Shown piece by piece: positions 53,501 to 64,000 of a DNA stretch of 64,000 nt. The DNA comes from Symsagittifera roscoffensis (Eukaryota; Xenacoelomorpha; Acoela; Convolutidae): assembly GCF_963678635.1 (NCBI RefSeq), contig NC_087064.1, forward strand, positions 41,011,165 to 41,075,164, given 5' to 3'. A model generated the notes under the pieces. That model worked only from the letters and a program-made list of their open reading frames with translations. It ran no database searches and was not told the origin of the DNA. Each line of letters begins with the position of its first letter. Position 1 is the first letter of the stretch. The position numbers and the translations under genes are program-made.

Positions 53501-55332
53501 AGACTCCTTTCAATAATGAGAAGAAAATCCAAAAAAGTTCAACCTAGCCTAGAGGATAGTAAATCTTTCTAAGATGCAATAGGGCAATCCTAGAAAGGTG
53601 AAAACTTCGTTTTTGAGGTTTACGAAACTTAAAAAAATTATAGTTGATATGTCTTGCGGACGGTACTTTTCACCGTTTAAATGAGTGTAATCTGTATATC
53701 TTTAAAGTATCCTCTGTAGTCTTGTGCATAGATGTCTGAAAGTCCTGGAAATAGTATGTTTCCTTCATAATCAATGAAATTTGATCTATTGCATAATAAT
53801 AAATATCCTGCATAAGGTATTTTCAGTATTGCGAGTGCAAGATTTTGTAAAAGTTGTGTTCGTTCGATTTCACATAAGGGGTGAAGTGTTTCTAATTTTG
53901 ATAGTGACTTTCCTTGAAAAATTCTGCTTTTTATGTAATCCAATTTCATTTTAAGTGGATGTCATAGTGAATTGCACCGACGTAAGAGTTGTTCCTGAGT
54001 GATAATTCTTGTAGACGTGTGCTGCTTTTGTCCTTCAACCAGTATTTCCTTTGTTTTTCAAAAAGTTACTGCTATGTATCAATTTCCGTCATTATTAGAA
54101 GTATGGTACGTTGGATTTGTTTTCATTGCTACTTTTCCTGTTGAAACCTTTTTCGTATTTGACAAGAACTTCTGAACATTGTCCTTTGTACAGTGGAGTT
54201 GTATATTTGCAGGCGAGTTCTGTTTCGGGATAGATTTGAAAGCCTGTTGATTTGTTTTTTGTTCCTTGATATTGTTATAACGATTTCTGTTTTGTTTGGT
54301 TTTATCAGGGTTTACTTTATCATAAGAGATTGATTCAATGAAGTATTTTTATTGAAATTTCATCATTCTTCCGTGATTGTATGCAACTTGAAATGTGCTA
54401 CATGTGTCTTCAGGGAACCAAACAAAGTTGCTTGTATTCTTGTTGTTGGATCGCAATAACCTTGGTCATTTTTGCAAGGTAAGCGTATAACTTGATAAAT
54501 TACGGTGTCGTCTTTTAATTCTCGTGTTAGTTGTACTTTTTCTAACTGAATATTCCAATCAAAAATTAATTTTTCTTGATGTCCTTTCGTTTTTGTGTCT
54601 GCTTTACAATTAGAGGGGTTGTTCATTCCAATTTTTGTCATGGAGTTCATAAGTTATTCGTCCATGTGCACCGTGGAACGGGTAAATATCTCCTAATCAT
54701 AAATAACCGTGGTATCTTTCAAGTTCTGCTGGATTTGCAGAGTCTGAAAAAATTTGCAGAGTCTTTTCATTTGTGTTTTTTTGTAGTTAAATTTAATCGT
54801 TGGAGCTCCTAATCATAAATAACCGTGGTATCTTTCAAGTTCTGCTGGATTTGCAGAGTCTGAAAAAATTTGCAGAGTCTTTTCATTTGTGTTTTTTTGT
54901 AGTTAAATTTAATCGTTGGAGCTCGTTTTTACAATCCTCAGGGTTAAGATGTAAAAGTCTTTGTATTTTACATTGATAGAAAGATTCGTATTCGAGTCTG
55001 GTTTTGTTTCAATTTGAGACTTGAGAACAATGTACTTTTTCTTCTGAAAATGTTGCTGTGAATTTATATCCTGTCAAACTTGTAGCTCGGGTTTTTTAAT
55101 AAAGTGTCGCTACTATTTTGGTTGTTTCTATTTCTTGTGGTTCGGATTCGGTTTTAGTTAATTGGTTTATGGCGTATTTATGTGGTGTTTTTTGTTCATT
55201 TTCTTCACAGTCATAGTGTGTAACTAGCAAATCCTGTGGTTCTTTTCGAGGGGAAAGATTTTTGTGGAATGTTAGTTCTGAAAGAACAAGGGGAGAGAGG
55301 GTTTGTAGGAAAAAGATTTTTGAAAGATACAT
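53500..55332 (-). pseudogene. env: Envelope glycoprotein-like ORF, broken
   Basis: ATG at 55332 opens MYLSKIFFLQTLSPLVLSEL, a good signal peptide. Cys-containing ectodomain pieces follow in several frames: LLVTHYDCEENEQKTPHKYA, a segment ending NPEDCKNEL near 54930, the frame at 54363-54650 (RLPCKNDQGYCDPTTRIQAT) and 53677-53949 (NRSNFIDYEGNILFPGL). Spaced Cys and the signal peptide with a distal membrane segment support a fusion glycoprotein. I cannot say which viral family it came from. A 116-bp exact tandem duplication and several stops disrupt it. Confidence 0.6.
54691..54922. repeat. Exact 116-bp tandem duplication inside env
   Basis: 54691-54806 and 54807-54922 are identical, from TCCTAATCATAAATAACC to ATTTAATCGTTGGAGC. 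Because 116 is not a multiple of 3 it shifts the frame. Confidence 0.95.
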
Positions 55333-55689
55333 TTGTAGGATAGTACCGAATATGGGTTATAGAATGTTATGTATCCAAGTATCTTTTTTGTATACGTATC
55401 GTAATTATAGATAAGTTCGGTTGTGATAAATGGGGCAGGTAGGTGAAGATTGAGATGTCATATTTGGTGGAGCTAGGGGGGAGGGTGATGTACTAATTTA
55501 TTTAATTTTACTGTTATTTCAAGTTTAACTGTTAAATTGTCTTGTGTAAGGATCTGTATGTTGTGATCCTGTATGTCTTTGTGAATATCGTGTCTGTATT
55601 GTAACCTGTTGTAGTTTATGTACCCAATTATAAAGTCTTATGCTATCAAGATATTGACCAAACAAAGGAGGAGGTGCTACGAATGTATT

Positions 55690-55911
55690 CTAATCTAATC
55701 GTTGAGGTATATTTTCGGTTAACAGCTCTCTATAACTATCATTCAATTTTGTAGGTAAATTTAGTGGAAATATTGTTGTCGGAGTTTGACTTATTTTTGA
55801 AGTGGTTGAAGGTAGTGATAAGGTTTCTGGTAGTGACAAAGACGTAGTGGTTGAGATATCTATAGGGTCGTTCACCAAGTTTGGTTCACCTTGACTGAAA
55901 GCTTGTGTCAT
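55690..55911 (-). pseudogene. Ser/Thr/Pro-rich frame between integrase and env
   Basis: 73 codons (STTTSLSLPETLSLPSTTSK), with neighbouring short frames of similar composition up to about 56400. Could be the C-terminal extension of Pol. No motif. The rest of 55912-58131 is AT-rich with no supported gene. Confidence 0.35.
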
Positions 55912-58131
55912 CCAATGTGGGAGACGTTGTGTTGAAATTGGGGGGTTGAAGGGATTTTCACGAATTTGTTCGGATGTGGGGTTGATCCTGAATAATCCAA
56001 TGGTATGTTCGGAGTGTTTTGTAGTGAAATCGTTTGTAATGGTGGAGGGGTATTCAGAAGTGTATAATTGGAAAGCTTCTGAGGGTTTGAGGTTTTTGAT
56101 GAGGGTATATTAAATTGAACTCTGGGAGTTGAAAAATTTCTATTACCTCTTGGATGTATGATTTGTCTATCTATTGTAGTGGTTTGATTTTGGTTTTGAC
56201 TAGGGTGTCTTGTTCTATTAAGATCTTGTAGAGAGAAGGATAGATTTTGTATGTTGGTTCGTAATGGGGTTTGCTTAGAGGTGCTGATACTAATGCATAT
56301 TTTTCTTCAAATGTATATGAATTTTTTTAAATGAAATTCGTGTTGATGATTGGGGTTGATTTGTCAGACTAGACGTTAGTTTCGTTGGAGATTCCTGGGA
56401 TGTCGTAATCGGTGGGGACTGTTGTGTTGGTTGTTGATTAGCAAATTTAAAAAATTTTGTTCGATTTTTTTAAATGATTATAATATTTTTCTATGAAAAT
56501 GGTTAAAAGTATTGTTGATTTTAAAAGTATTGTTGTAAAGTAAAGGAGATTTTTGCCTTTTTATACAATTACATTTGTCGAAATTAGAGAGACTAGAAAG
56601 GTGACAAATATCACTAGCAGAAGAAAGATGTCTTTCTTGTTGAATGAATGTCTTAACATTTAGATAGTTGGTGAAATATCGTACCTGAGGAGGTGGTCAA
56701 AAAATTTTGCGAAGTTGAGATAGGCTTTCCGGAGGGAACGAAAAATTGCGAAAAAAATTGCAAACAATATCGAGGAGTAGGAGGAAGATTTCAATGGTGT
56801 CTATAAAAACAAATTTACTACTTTGAAAAAAGATTGATAGAAAAAAAAAGTTTTGAAATTATTATTTTGAGGAGCCAAACTGAGTGAGAGAGAAGCATTT
56901 GAGAAATGATTCGTCTTTCCGAACTATTTTTTATTTTCAAGGTAAGACTAGAGTGTGGTCGGACTTTTTTTGATTTTTGACAAGTGGGTTGGTTATAAGC
57001 AGTTGTTGGTGAGGGGAAGTCTGAGGGTCTAGGAATGAGCTTTCTAGTTTTGTTTTTATTTTTTGGATGATCGGGGATATCCAGGAAATATTTATAGTTT
57101 AGGCTAAATGATCATGTCTTATTTTTACTTTAGGCTAATTAATATTCTTCCTTGAGGGAAATTTGAAGTGTAAGTTGAGACAATATTGATATTGGTGATC
57201 TTTGTACTTGTTGATAGGGGAGGTTTATAACATTCAGCTTTTGTTTATTTCAGTTGTCAAACATGAGCGTGTTGCTTATTTTTGACCTGGAGTTCTTGAA
57301 GTTATATTTTACATAGATGTTTGAAGTTTTTAAAGTGTCGGCTAAAGAAGTGGTGTCAGAATGGGGTGATGTTTAAAAAGTTTCTGATTGGCTAAAGTTT
57401 AACTAGTTTTTCAAGAGGGTCAGCATGAATTATAGAAAAGAGAAGAAAAGTTTGTTACTTTTCCAAATATTTAAAATGATTAGTTAATTAGAAAGGGGTT
57501 TTCGAAATTCAACTTTCTTTAATACTTTAGATTGTGGAATGGAGGCTTTGTGATCTTTCTGTGGTTGACTTCTGAGTCATGATAATTTTTTTTCTTCTGG
57601 TTTTCGATTTTTCGTTTGTTTTTGAGGTATTTGTTTACTACTACTAATTTCTTGAAATTTTTTTTGGTATTTTTAACTTCTTTATTTTTGTTTCTAATAA
57701 TTGTATTGAAAAAATTGTGTCATGTGTTTGTTCGTTATTATCGTCTAAGCTGTAAAGGAGTATAATCGTGTTAGTTCGAGAAGAGAGTGTTCTTTCGGAA
57801 AATATGGTGAAAGAGTGTTTCTGTGTTGAACTATTTCCTTTTTATTTGAATCAATAAGTTTATGTGTTACATCAGTGAGTTTGGGAAAATAATCTCAAAT
57901 GATCCTTTTCCGATTGGTTGTAACCTTTTGGATACTTTTTTTGTGATACAAAATTTGGTATTAAGACATACGTTCCGATTTTTAGGTTTCCTATCTGCCG
58001 TGAAGCGTGATTTAATTCGTGATTAAAATCTCTGTTTAAAATCCGTTCATGTGTGCCGAAAGCTAATTTTAAGATTTGTGGGTAATGAAAATGATCTTCA
58101 TCCTGCGTGTGTAACGGTAAATTATATTAAA

Positions 58132-58960
58132 TTAATTTTTTTTAGTAGGTTGGCAATGCTCTTTGGTGTGTTTTGAGGAATTTGCTGTGAACATTATTGG
58201 TTTCTGTGGTTTTTGATTGAAAACTATTTCACAAGGTGATAGTCCTAGGTTTGTTGTTATCTGTGAATTATGCATTTTTCCAAATATTTTTTTTTGTTTA
58301 AGGACTGTTGACCATTCGGTTTGATTTGTATCATTTCCATTTATGATATATCTGAGGTACTCTTGTTGTGAACGGTTCATACCTTCGACTGCACCATTAG
58401 TCCATCGGGCATGAGACTTCCGTGGTTTATATTTATTATTGTAGGAAGGGCTGATCTGATGATTTCATTAGTATGAATTCAGTCCCATTTACGGTGACAT
58501 GGATTTCTGGTAATCCAATTTTTGCAATACAGTGTTCGTGAATTGAAGTATATGCATAATAAGCATTAAAATGAGGTACTGGGTTGAGTGCTACATTGTG
58601 TGTAAAGACGTCAACTATAACCATTTTTTATGAGTTTCCTCCTGAAGAGGGTGATATCGGTCCTTTTGTATCAAATGAGATTCAGTGATTGAAATATAAA
58701 CTTTGTGCTTTAAAGTCTTGTTTTACTGCTATTTGTTTCTGATGTGGGTATGGTTTATTTAACTGGCATGTTATGCAGTCGTTACATAATATTTTATTCC
58801 AAAATAAAAATTTAGTTAACTTTTGTGTATGTTTTTCTTCTGATCCTGAATGACCTTCTGCATGTACGAAATGTGAAATGTGAAATACTAGGAGTATCAG
58901 ACTTAGTGGTAAGCAAAGTTTTTTTAGTTCGGATAATTGATATTTCAAAAAATCAGTGTT
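58132..58960 (-). pseudogene. Integrase of family A copy 3, inactivated
   Basis: The zinc-binding domain is visible at 58740-58900 (HISHFVHAEGHSGSEEKH...CNDCITCQLNKPY). The core shows SFDTKGPI with the first Asp, VTVNGTEF where the second catalytic Asp is replaced by Val, and NGAVEGMNRSQQEYLRYI with the Glu retained. The C-terminal part is QITTNLGLSPCEIVFNQKP. One stop lies near 58670 and frame changes separate the pieces. The zinc finger plus NxxPxExxF-like block is typical of Ty3-type integrases. Confidence 0.82.
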
Positions 58961-59790
58961 TTCGTTTATGGATGTGTTTTTAAAACTTCTGAATTATCTA
59001 AGGAGTGTTTTGTTTTCTAGAATTGTAATATCTGCTTTTACGGGTTTGTTTTAAATTTGTGCCAAGATTTAAGTTGTCCAATGACTGGCTTAAGGTTCTG
59101 ATATTTTTGTAATAGTTGCAGTGTCTTTTTTTCTGTGACTGGTAGGACAATATTTTCATTTTATGATTTTGAAAGAGGTATATTGTCCTGAGGGTCATGT
59201 AGAATAAAAACTTGATTTGTTGTGTATTTTGAGTGCATATCTGATGGTCTTGATAAAATTATGTTATCGGTTAAGCTTTCTTTTACTACTAAGGGGAATA
59301 AGTCTGTCCTACACATTTTTCGTTTAAGTGGTTTTCGTTGTGTTTTGTTTTTGATCGATGATGAATATGGTTTAGGTTTAAATGTAGAGTCTTCTAACAA
59401 GTCTACTTCGTAGTGATTTTTTTGGCAATCTATATATAATGGAGAATCATGTGAATTGTTTTTGCATTATCAAATTCGGTTTTTACTGCATATTTGCACT
59501 ATAATTGTGGTGATGTTTCATCTTTTGCAAGAAAAGACTTCATATATTGTAGTATTTCTACTGTATATTGTAGTATTTCTACTGTTGTATTTTTTGTTAA
59601 TAATTCAGGTGGTGTGATTCAGAGAGTGTCTGGCAACGCGAGATTTTTTCCTGCAAGGCAAACCAAGTGGGATTTTTATTAGAATTTTTTGAAGTCTATA
59701 AACTCTATGGTTTGTATTTGACTTTTGTGTAAGCAAAAAAATTATAGGTTTATGATATGAAAAGAGAACTCATGGATGATTTGATCCAAG
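58961..59790. other. Decayed region between RNase H and integrase
   Basis: Short minus-strand frames (58998-59198, 59161-59400) that look like the connector of Pol but carry no motif. Includes a short direct repeat of TATATTGTAGTATTTCTACTG near 59550. Confidence 0.4.
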
Positions 59791-59799
59791 TATTAAAAA

Positions 59800-61344
59800 A
59801 TCATATTCTAGGCGATTATATATTATAGCTGTGTATTCTCTCATAGGTGTAGCGAATCTAAGTTCAGCTTATGTAAATAGTCTTGAATTTGCTGAAATAC
59901 GATTTATTTTGTTTGTTCCATTGTGTGATTGTAATACTGCTGCGCCGATTCCAAAATTGGAGGCGACGCACACAGCATAAAATGGTTGGCCTGGATCTGG
60001 GATAGTATTTGATATTTTTTCAGTGAGAAGTATTTTTTTTCTTCAAATCTTTCTTGGATTTTCTTTTTATTTGATGGAAATTGAAGTTTTATGATTGCGT
60101 CTTTGCGAAATTTTAATGGAGTAATTGTATTTCCTTCAGTAATATGTCCTAGGAATTTTACACTGTTAATAAAAAAAATGTGACATGTCTGGGGCTGCTT
60201 TCATGTTTTCTGAAAGTAGTAGTTGGTGGTATTTATCCAATACTTTAAACAATTTTCATTTTAATTGTGATTGCAGAAAAACATCGTCCTAATCTGTTAC
60301 GAGTTTTTTTACTGAGAATAAGTGGTCAAAAAATTTTATTCAAAAAAAACCTCCAAATGCTCATTGTGTTAAGCGTCGTGATTGTTCATCTAAGGGCATT
60401 TGATTATATGCGCTGTTCAAGTCAGCTATTGTAAAATATTGTCAACTTATTTTTGTGAGATATACTTGAAATGGTTCTATGGGACATTTACAATTAGACT
60501 CATCAATAAGTGAAATGAGGTATCTAGCTTCTAGAACGAGTTTTTATCATTCTCCTTTAGCGAGAATAATAACGCCCTTTATGGATGTGTTTCCACCTCG
60601 TTATTCTTCTTTATTAACTAGAGAATTGATTTCGTATTGTTCTAATATATCTAGTAATCCATTGACTTTATTTTGTAAATGAATTGGAACCTTACTTGCG
60701 AGTTGTTTTCTGAAAACTGCTTCAGGTCTTAGAGGTAGATGTAGTGATGAATTTACTTTTCAAACATCAGATTTAGAGGTAGTAAGAACCATTGGGTATT
60801 TAATTAGTAGTTCTGTTAGTTGCTCAAATTCTAGTTCTGTAGTTTGAGAGTGTTGAAAGTTGAACATTAAAAGAAATTTTTGTTGTTCAGTGATATTTTT
60901 TTATATCTGAAGTGTTGGTTTAAAATAAGGTCTTTTATTTGTAATTTAGTTTGTTTTCCATTTTGGAAAATTTTTCAATGAAAATTTTTTTGAAAGTTCT
61001 TCATTGAGAATTGTTGATTGGCAAGTATGTAATAAATTCAAGATGTTATTTCCTCTATAGGCTGCTTCTACTGTGGGAGAAATTGTTGCATTGGTTCCAC
61101 AATATCCTAAAAGTCCTAGAGGTAACGTTATTTTATCTGAGGAATTATTGTATACGTGCAAAGAAACTATATCTGACTTTGGATTTTTTGTGTATTTAGT
61201 TGATGAGATCGTTACTCTGAAAAATTTATGAATTGGTTTGACTTCAAGGTCTGACATATATAGTGGTTGTTTGTTTTGTTTCATGTTGTATTGATGGACT
61301 TGACTTATTGAGAAGTTATATACAAATCCTGCTGATGGTTTCAA
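59800..61344 (-). pseudogene. Reverse transcriptase and RNase H of family A copy 3
   Basis: Protease-RT connector at 60946-61344 (132 codons). RT signatures: YFTIADLNSAYNQMPLDEQS followed by GGFF near 60350-60450, and the YxDD box near 60285, here TD-stop-DDVFLQ with TAG in the box. Thumb: ITPLKFRKDAIIKLQFPSNK. RNase H: PFYAVCVASNFGIGAAVLQS near 59960, where the first catalytic Asp (usually C-D-A-S) is changed to Val. At least six stops are present. Confidence 0.88.
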
Positions 61345-61689
61345 ATTTTTTCGTTTTTGGTTGTATATAGGGTAAAATTTGAAAAAAAAATGGAGGTTGT
61401 TTATTTACTCTTTGAAAGAATGTGAGTGATGTGTTTTTCATTTTTCGCCGTTTATGTGTAATTTGCTATTTACGATATTATTAATGAGGATATATTCAGT
61501 AATAAATGGCATTCCAATGATATTGTGTTTTATGTCTGTGATTTGAAATGTTTGTTTGAAAGATTTAGTTAAGAGTTTATTTTGTTTCATTGTTCGAGTG
61601 GAAACAAGGAGTAGTTGAATTTTTCCAAAATTTGCATATTTGATCTTTAAGCTGTATCTAATCTGCTCGAGGTCTTCTAAGGTAAAAAT

Positions 61690-61860
61690 TTTGGATGTAA
61701 TGTTTGTATTTCATTCCATGTGGGAACATTTATAATATTTGATTCTAAGTCTATTAAAAAATCAATTTCGAGGTCTGGTGATTGAAAATCTTTGCTTTTT
61801 TGACTTTTTGGTAGAAGTGGGGTTGTCCAATTTTTTTCTTAAGGTAGTTGTGCTTTACTT
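61690..61860 (-). pseudogene. Aspartic protease relic of family A copy 3
   Basis: QSPDLEIDFLIDLESNIINV, with the catalytic Asp kept but the TGS triplet changed to LES, followed by PTWNEIQTLHPK. It matches 290-370 in copy 1. Confidence 0.65.
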
Positions 61861-62533
61861 GCTGTGTTTTGGTGTTTATTGTTCGTACTTAAACTTCCTT
61901 CAAGTTCTTGTTCGGTATAGTCTGTTATGTTTTGTGTTTTATCTAATTTTTCAAAATTATTTAAAAAATTTTTAATTCTATAGAACTTCGATTCAATTGG
62001 TGTTTCATATTCAATTTCAATCTGAAGCATGTTTGGGGGAAGCGTATGTTCTGTTTCGCTCTCATCATCTGTGGATTCACAATTTACGTGATTTAGTTGT
62101 AATTCTGAATTTTCTGTGTTCTAAATACCGGAAAGGTCCGATTTAGTTTCTTCAGTTGCTTGTACCTGGTTGATGTCTCTTTGATGTTTAGATGTTTTTC
62201 ATAAATAGTTTTGTTGTGAATTTTGATATTGTGTATTACTCCTATGTGGTGACTGTGAATAAATTTTTGTCGAATTGAAAAGATAAAATTTTGGTTCTTG
62301 GAATTGTCACGTGATCTATTGTGATAATTATTTTAGTTTGATCTGTTGTTTGAACAGTTTCGTGATCTATTATCTTAGTTTTGTCCTTTGCTTTTGTTTG
62401 ATTAATTCCAATTCCGTTTATACGAGGAATTTCTGGAATGGTCAAAGAACAGTATCTATTTCGAGAATTTGAATATCAATAATTTCTATTATGATTTGAG
62501 TAGTTACTTCTGTTTGAGTTTGATCTAGAATAA

Positions 62534-62960
62534 TTATTTCGATTTTAGTTGTTTTGACTGCTTGATCGACAAATCTGTTTTGTGAGAAATTTCGTGAAAT
62601 CTTCGATCTGGAGATGTTCCGCGATAGTTATTTCGGTAAGGTGGTTGTTGTCTAGATGTATTATACTTATCTGGGAGTGGTTTTCGTGAACCATTATTAC
62701 TAAGATTGTTTTTGTTTGGTACACCCTGGTCTTTTTTCATGTACTGATAAAAAGATTTTTGGTTCTCTATTTTTCTGTAGTTTGGTCTCATTATCTTGTT
62801 GTTTTTGTTTTCATTCAGCAATGCTATGTCCATATCTACGGCAATAGTTTCACCATTTTTTGGATGATGGTTTGCCCTTGAAATTTGGGTTTTTCTCGTA
62901 GATATTTAAATTTAGGGTGATTTTTTCAGGTAGTTCAGTGTCGGAGTCATGAATGTTATT
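62534..62960 (-). pseudogene. Gag nucleocapsid, copy 3
   Basis: Basic, Asn/Ser/Arg-rich frame (NGSRKPLPDKYNTSRQQPPY) with the zinc-knuckle region at about 62820-62860 degraded by a frame shift. Counterpart of 1196-1400. Confidence 0.65.
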
Positions 62961-63033
62961 TATTTGTGAAGTAGTTGTATGGATGTTTAGTATTGTACTT
63001 TTGAATTTTTTTTCTTCCAGTTTCATAGTGATT

Positions 63034-64000
63034 TCAGCTTGTTCTAGCTTGTCTACAAGTTTTCGGATCAGGTTCTTGAGTTGAAGATGAATGCGATGCT
63101 CTCTTTTTTGTCCTTGCTTCTCGTAATTTTGGTGTTAGAGTCATGATCAAGAATTCTGTCATTTCTGTGCTTTTACAATCGCGCGTTTTAAGGGAAAACG
63201 TTTTTCTTACTAATGTTTCGATTCTTACCGCAAGTTGTTTAATTGTTGTATATGAGAGTCTACGAATTTCGTTGCATAGAACTCCATGATGTTGCTTATT
63301 TCTCTCGGAGTAGAACATTTTTGAAGACACTTGTGTGAATCTTTTCCAGTCTGGTTTAATATCTATAGGTAAAACTGAAAACCGTTTTTGGGCTGCGCAA
63401 TCAAGTGTGGTTTGGATTGGAGCCGTGCGTCTATGTTTCCAATTTTGATAAAGTGACGTTTTTGTACTCCTTCAGGTCCTATATTTAAAAATAAACTAGC
63501 TATGACTGCGTTGAAAAAATCTTCTACTGAGTATTCAGGATCTGTTCCTGTGAGTACCATTAGCGGTTTAATAGAAGATATAGAAAATCTACCCATAAGG
63601 TATGGATTCATAGTCATTTGTAGTTTTTCTGCGGCATTCGGTATTTGACAAAAAACTGTTAGTTCTTTTTTTGTAACTGGTTGTAAATAATATGGTAATG
63701 AGATTTCAATTTGCATTTGAGTTGGTTGATGGTTCTGTGTGTTTATAGGATTTTGTGATTGGAATTTATTATTATATGATGATGGGTTTTGTCTTGTTTA
63801 TCGTGTTTGTTCATTTTGTGTATGTGGTTCAAAAAGATTAGGTTGATAAATAGGATCCGATTGATCGATTTTCCAATTTTTGTTTTGTTGATTTGTGCTG
63901 AATCGTTGTTGATTTTGGCTATAGTAATCTTCATTTTCTGAATAATGTGGTTGATTCCTTGTATGATGTTTATTAGCCATGTTTTTATTATGCTGGAAGA
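63034..64000 (-). pseudogene. Gag capsid region, copy 3 (continues past window)
   Basis: Frames 63034-63330 (TIKQLAVRIETLVRKTFSLK) and 63363-63716 (LPYYLQPVTKKELTVFCQIP, TGTDPEYSVEDFFNAV), then an Asn/Gln/His-rich N-terminal part at 63743-63980. Same order as in copies 1 and 2. Broken at about 63345 by a single shift. Confidence 0.75.

Larger units (their letters stand above)
50473..64000 (-). mobile_element. Family A Ty3-type retrotransposon with env, copy 3 (cut by window end)
   Basis: The 3' LTR is at 50473-50844; then, moving right, env (52.4-55.3 kb), integrase (58.1-59.0 kb), RNase H and reverse transcriptase (59.8-60.9 kb), protease (61.7 kb), nucleocapsid (62.5-62.9 kb) and capsid (63.0-64.0 kb). 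Gene order Gag-PR-RT-RH-IN-Env places it in the Ty3/Metaviridae lineage with a captured envelope. Stops and frameshifts occur throughout. Confidence 0.9.

Overview
This window looks like nuclear DNA of an animal. It has one intron-split transporter gene of the SLC38 type, and almost everything else is AT-rich mobile DNA: a Polinton/Maverick element, two families of LTR retrotransposons, a large minisatellite and several dispersed repeats. No bacterial operon, tRNA or rRNA gene is evident. The phylum cannot be fixed from sequence alone. One exon junction that only keeps frame with a non-GT donor would fit a tunicate such as a larvacean, but this is weak evidence.

Layout. Positions 1-5648 are the 5' half (protease, Gag, leader, 5' LTR) of an env-bearing Ty3-type element on the minus strand (family A). 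Positions 6947-11285 are a second, 5'-only copy. Positions 11748-15233 are a tandem duplication that covers the left end of the Polinton. The Polinton runs from about 13358 to 31250 (17.9 kb). It has ~215 bp terminal inverted repeats beginning AG and a near-perfect 6-bp target duplication (CCCTGA/CCATGA). Its genes are a decayed protein-primed PolB (13.9-18.3 kb), a cargo block bracketed by a GC-rich inverted repeat (19.0-22.6 kb), the virion module (adenain-like protease, major capsid, a small basic pX-like protein, minor capsid, integrase, accessory proteins, packaging ATPase; 22.7-28.4 kb), and an unrecognised cluster (29.0-30.5 kb) that includes a possible PC4-like protein.

Positions 31.3-33.6 kb hold G-rich tracts, palindromic AT-rich arrays and an exact 80-bp direct repeat. 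Positions 33699-40628 are a complete Ty3 element of a second family (B) with 257 and 275 bp LTRs, primer-binding site and polypurine tract, inserted into an older palindromic repeat. Positions 41447-49025 are eight exons of the transporter on the minus strand; one intron carries about 1.9 kb of minisatellite and others carry a dispersed repeat. Positions 50473-64000 are a third family A copy, with 3' LTR, env, integrase, RNase H, reverse transcriptase, protease and Gag, running off the right end.

The Polinton genes together would make a protein-primed replicating, integrating, capsid-forming element. This copy is inactivated: the polymerase has lost its catalytic YxDTDS region and several virion genes carry single frameshifts, while integrase, ATPase and minor basic protein remain open. 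All the retroelements also carry stops or altered catalytic residues. The transporter is the only likely functional host gene.
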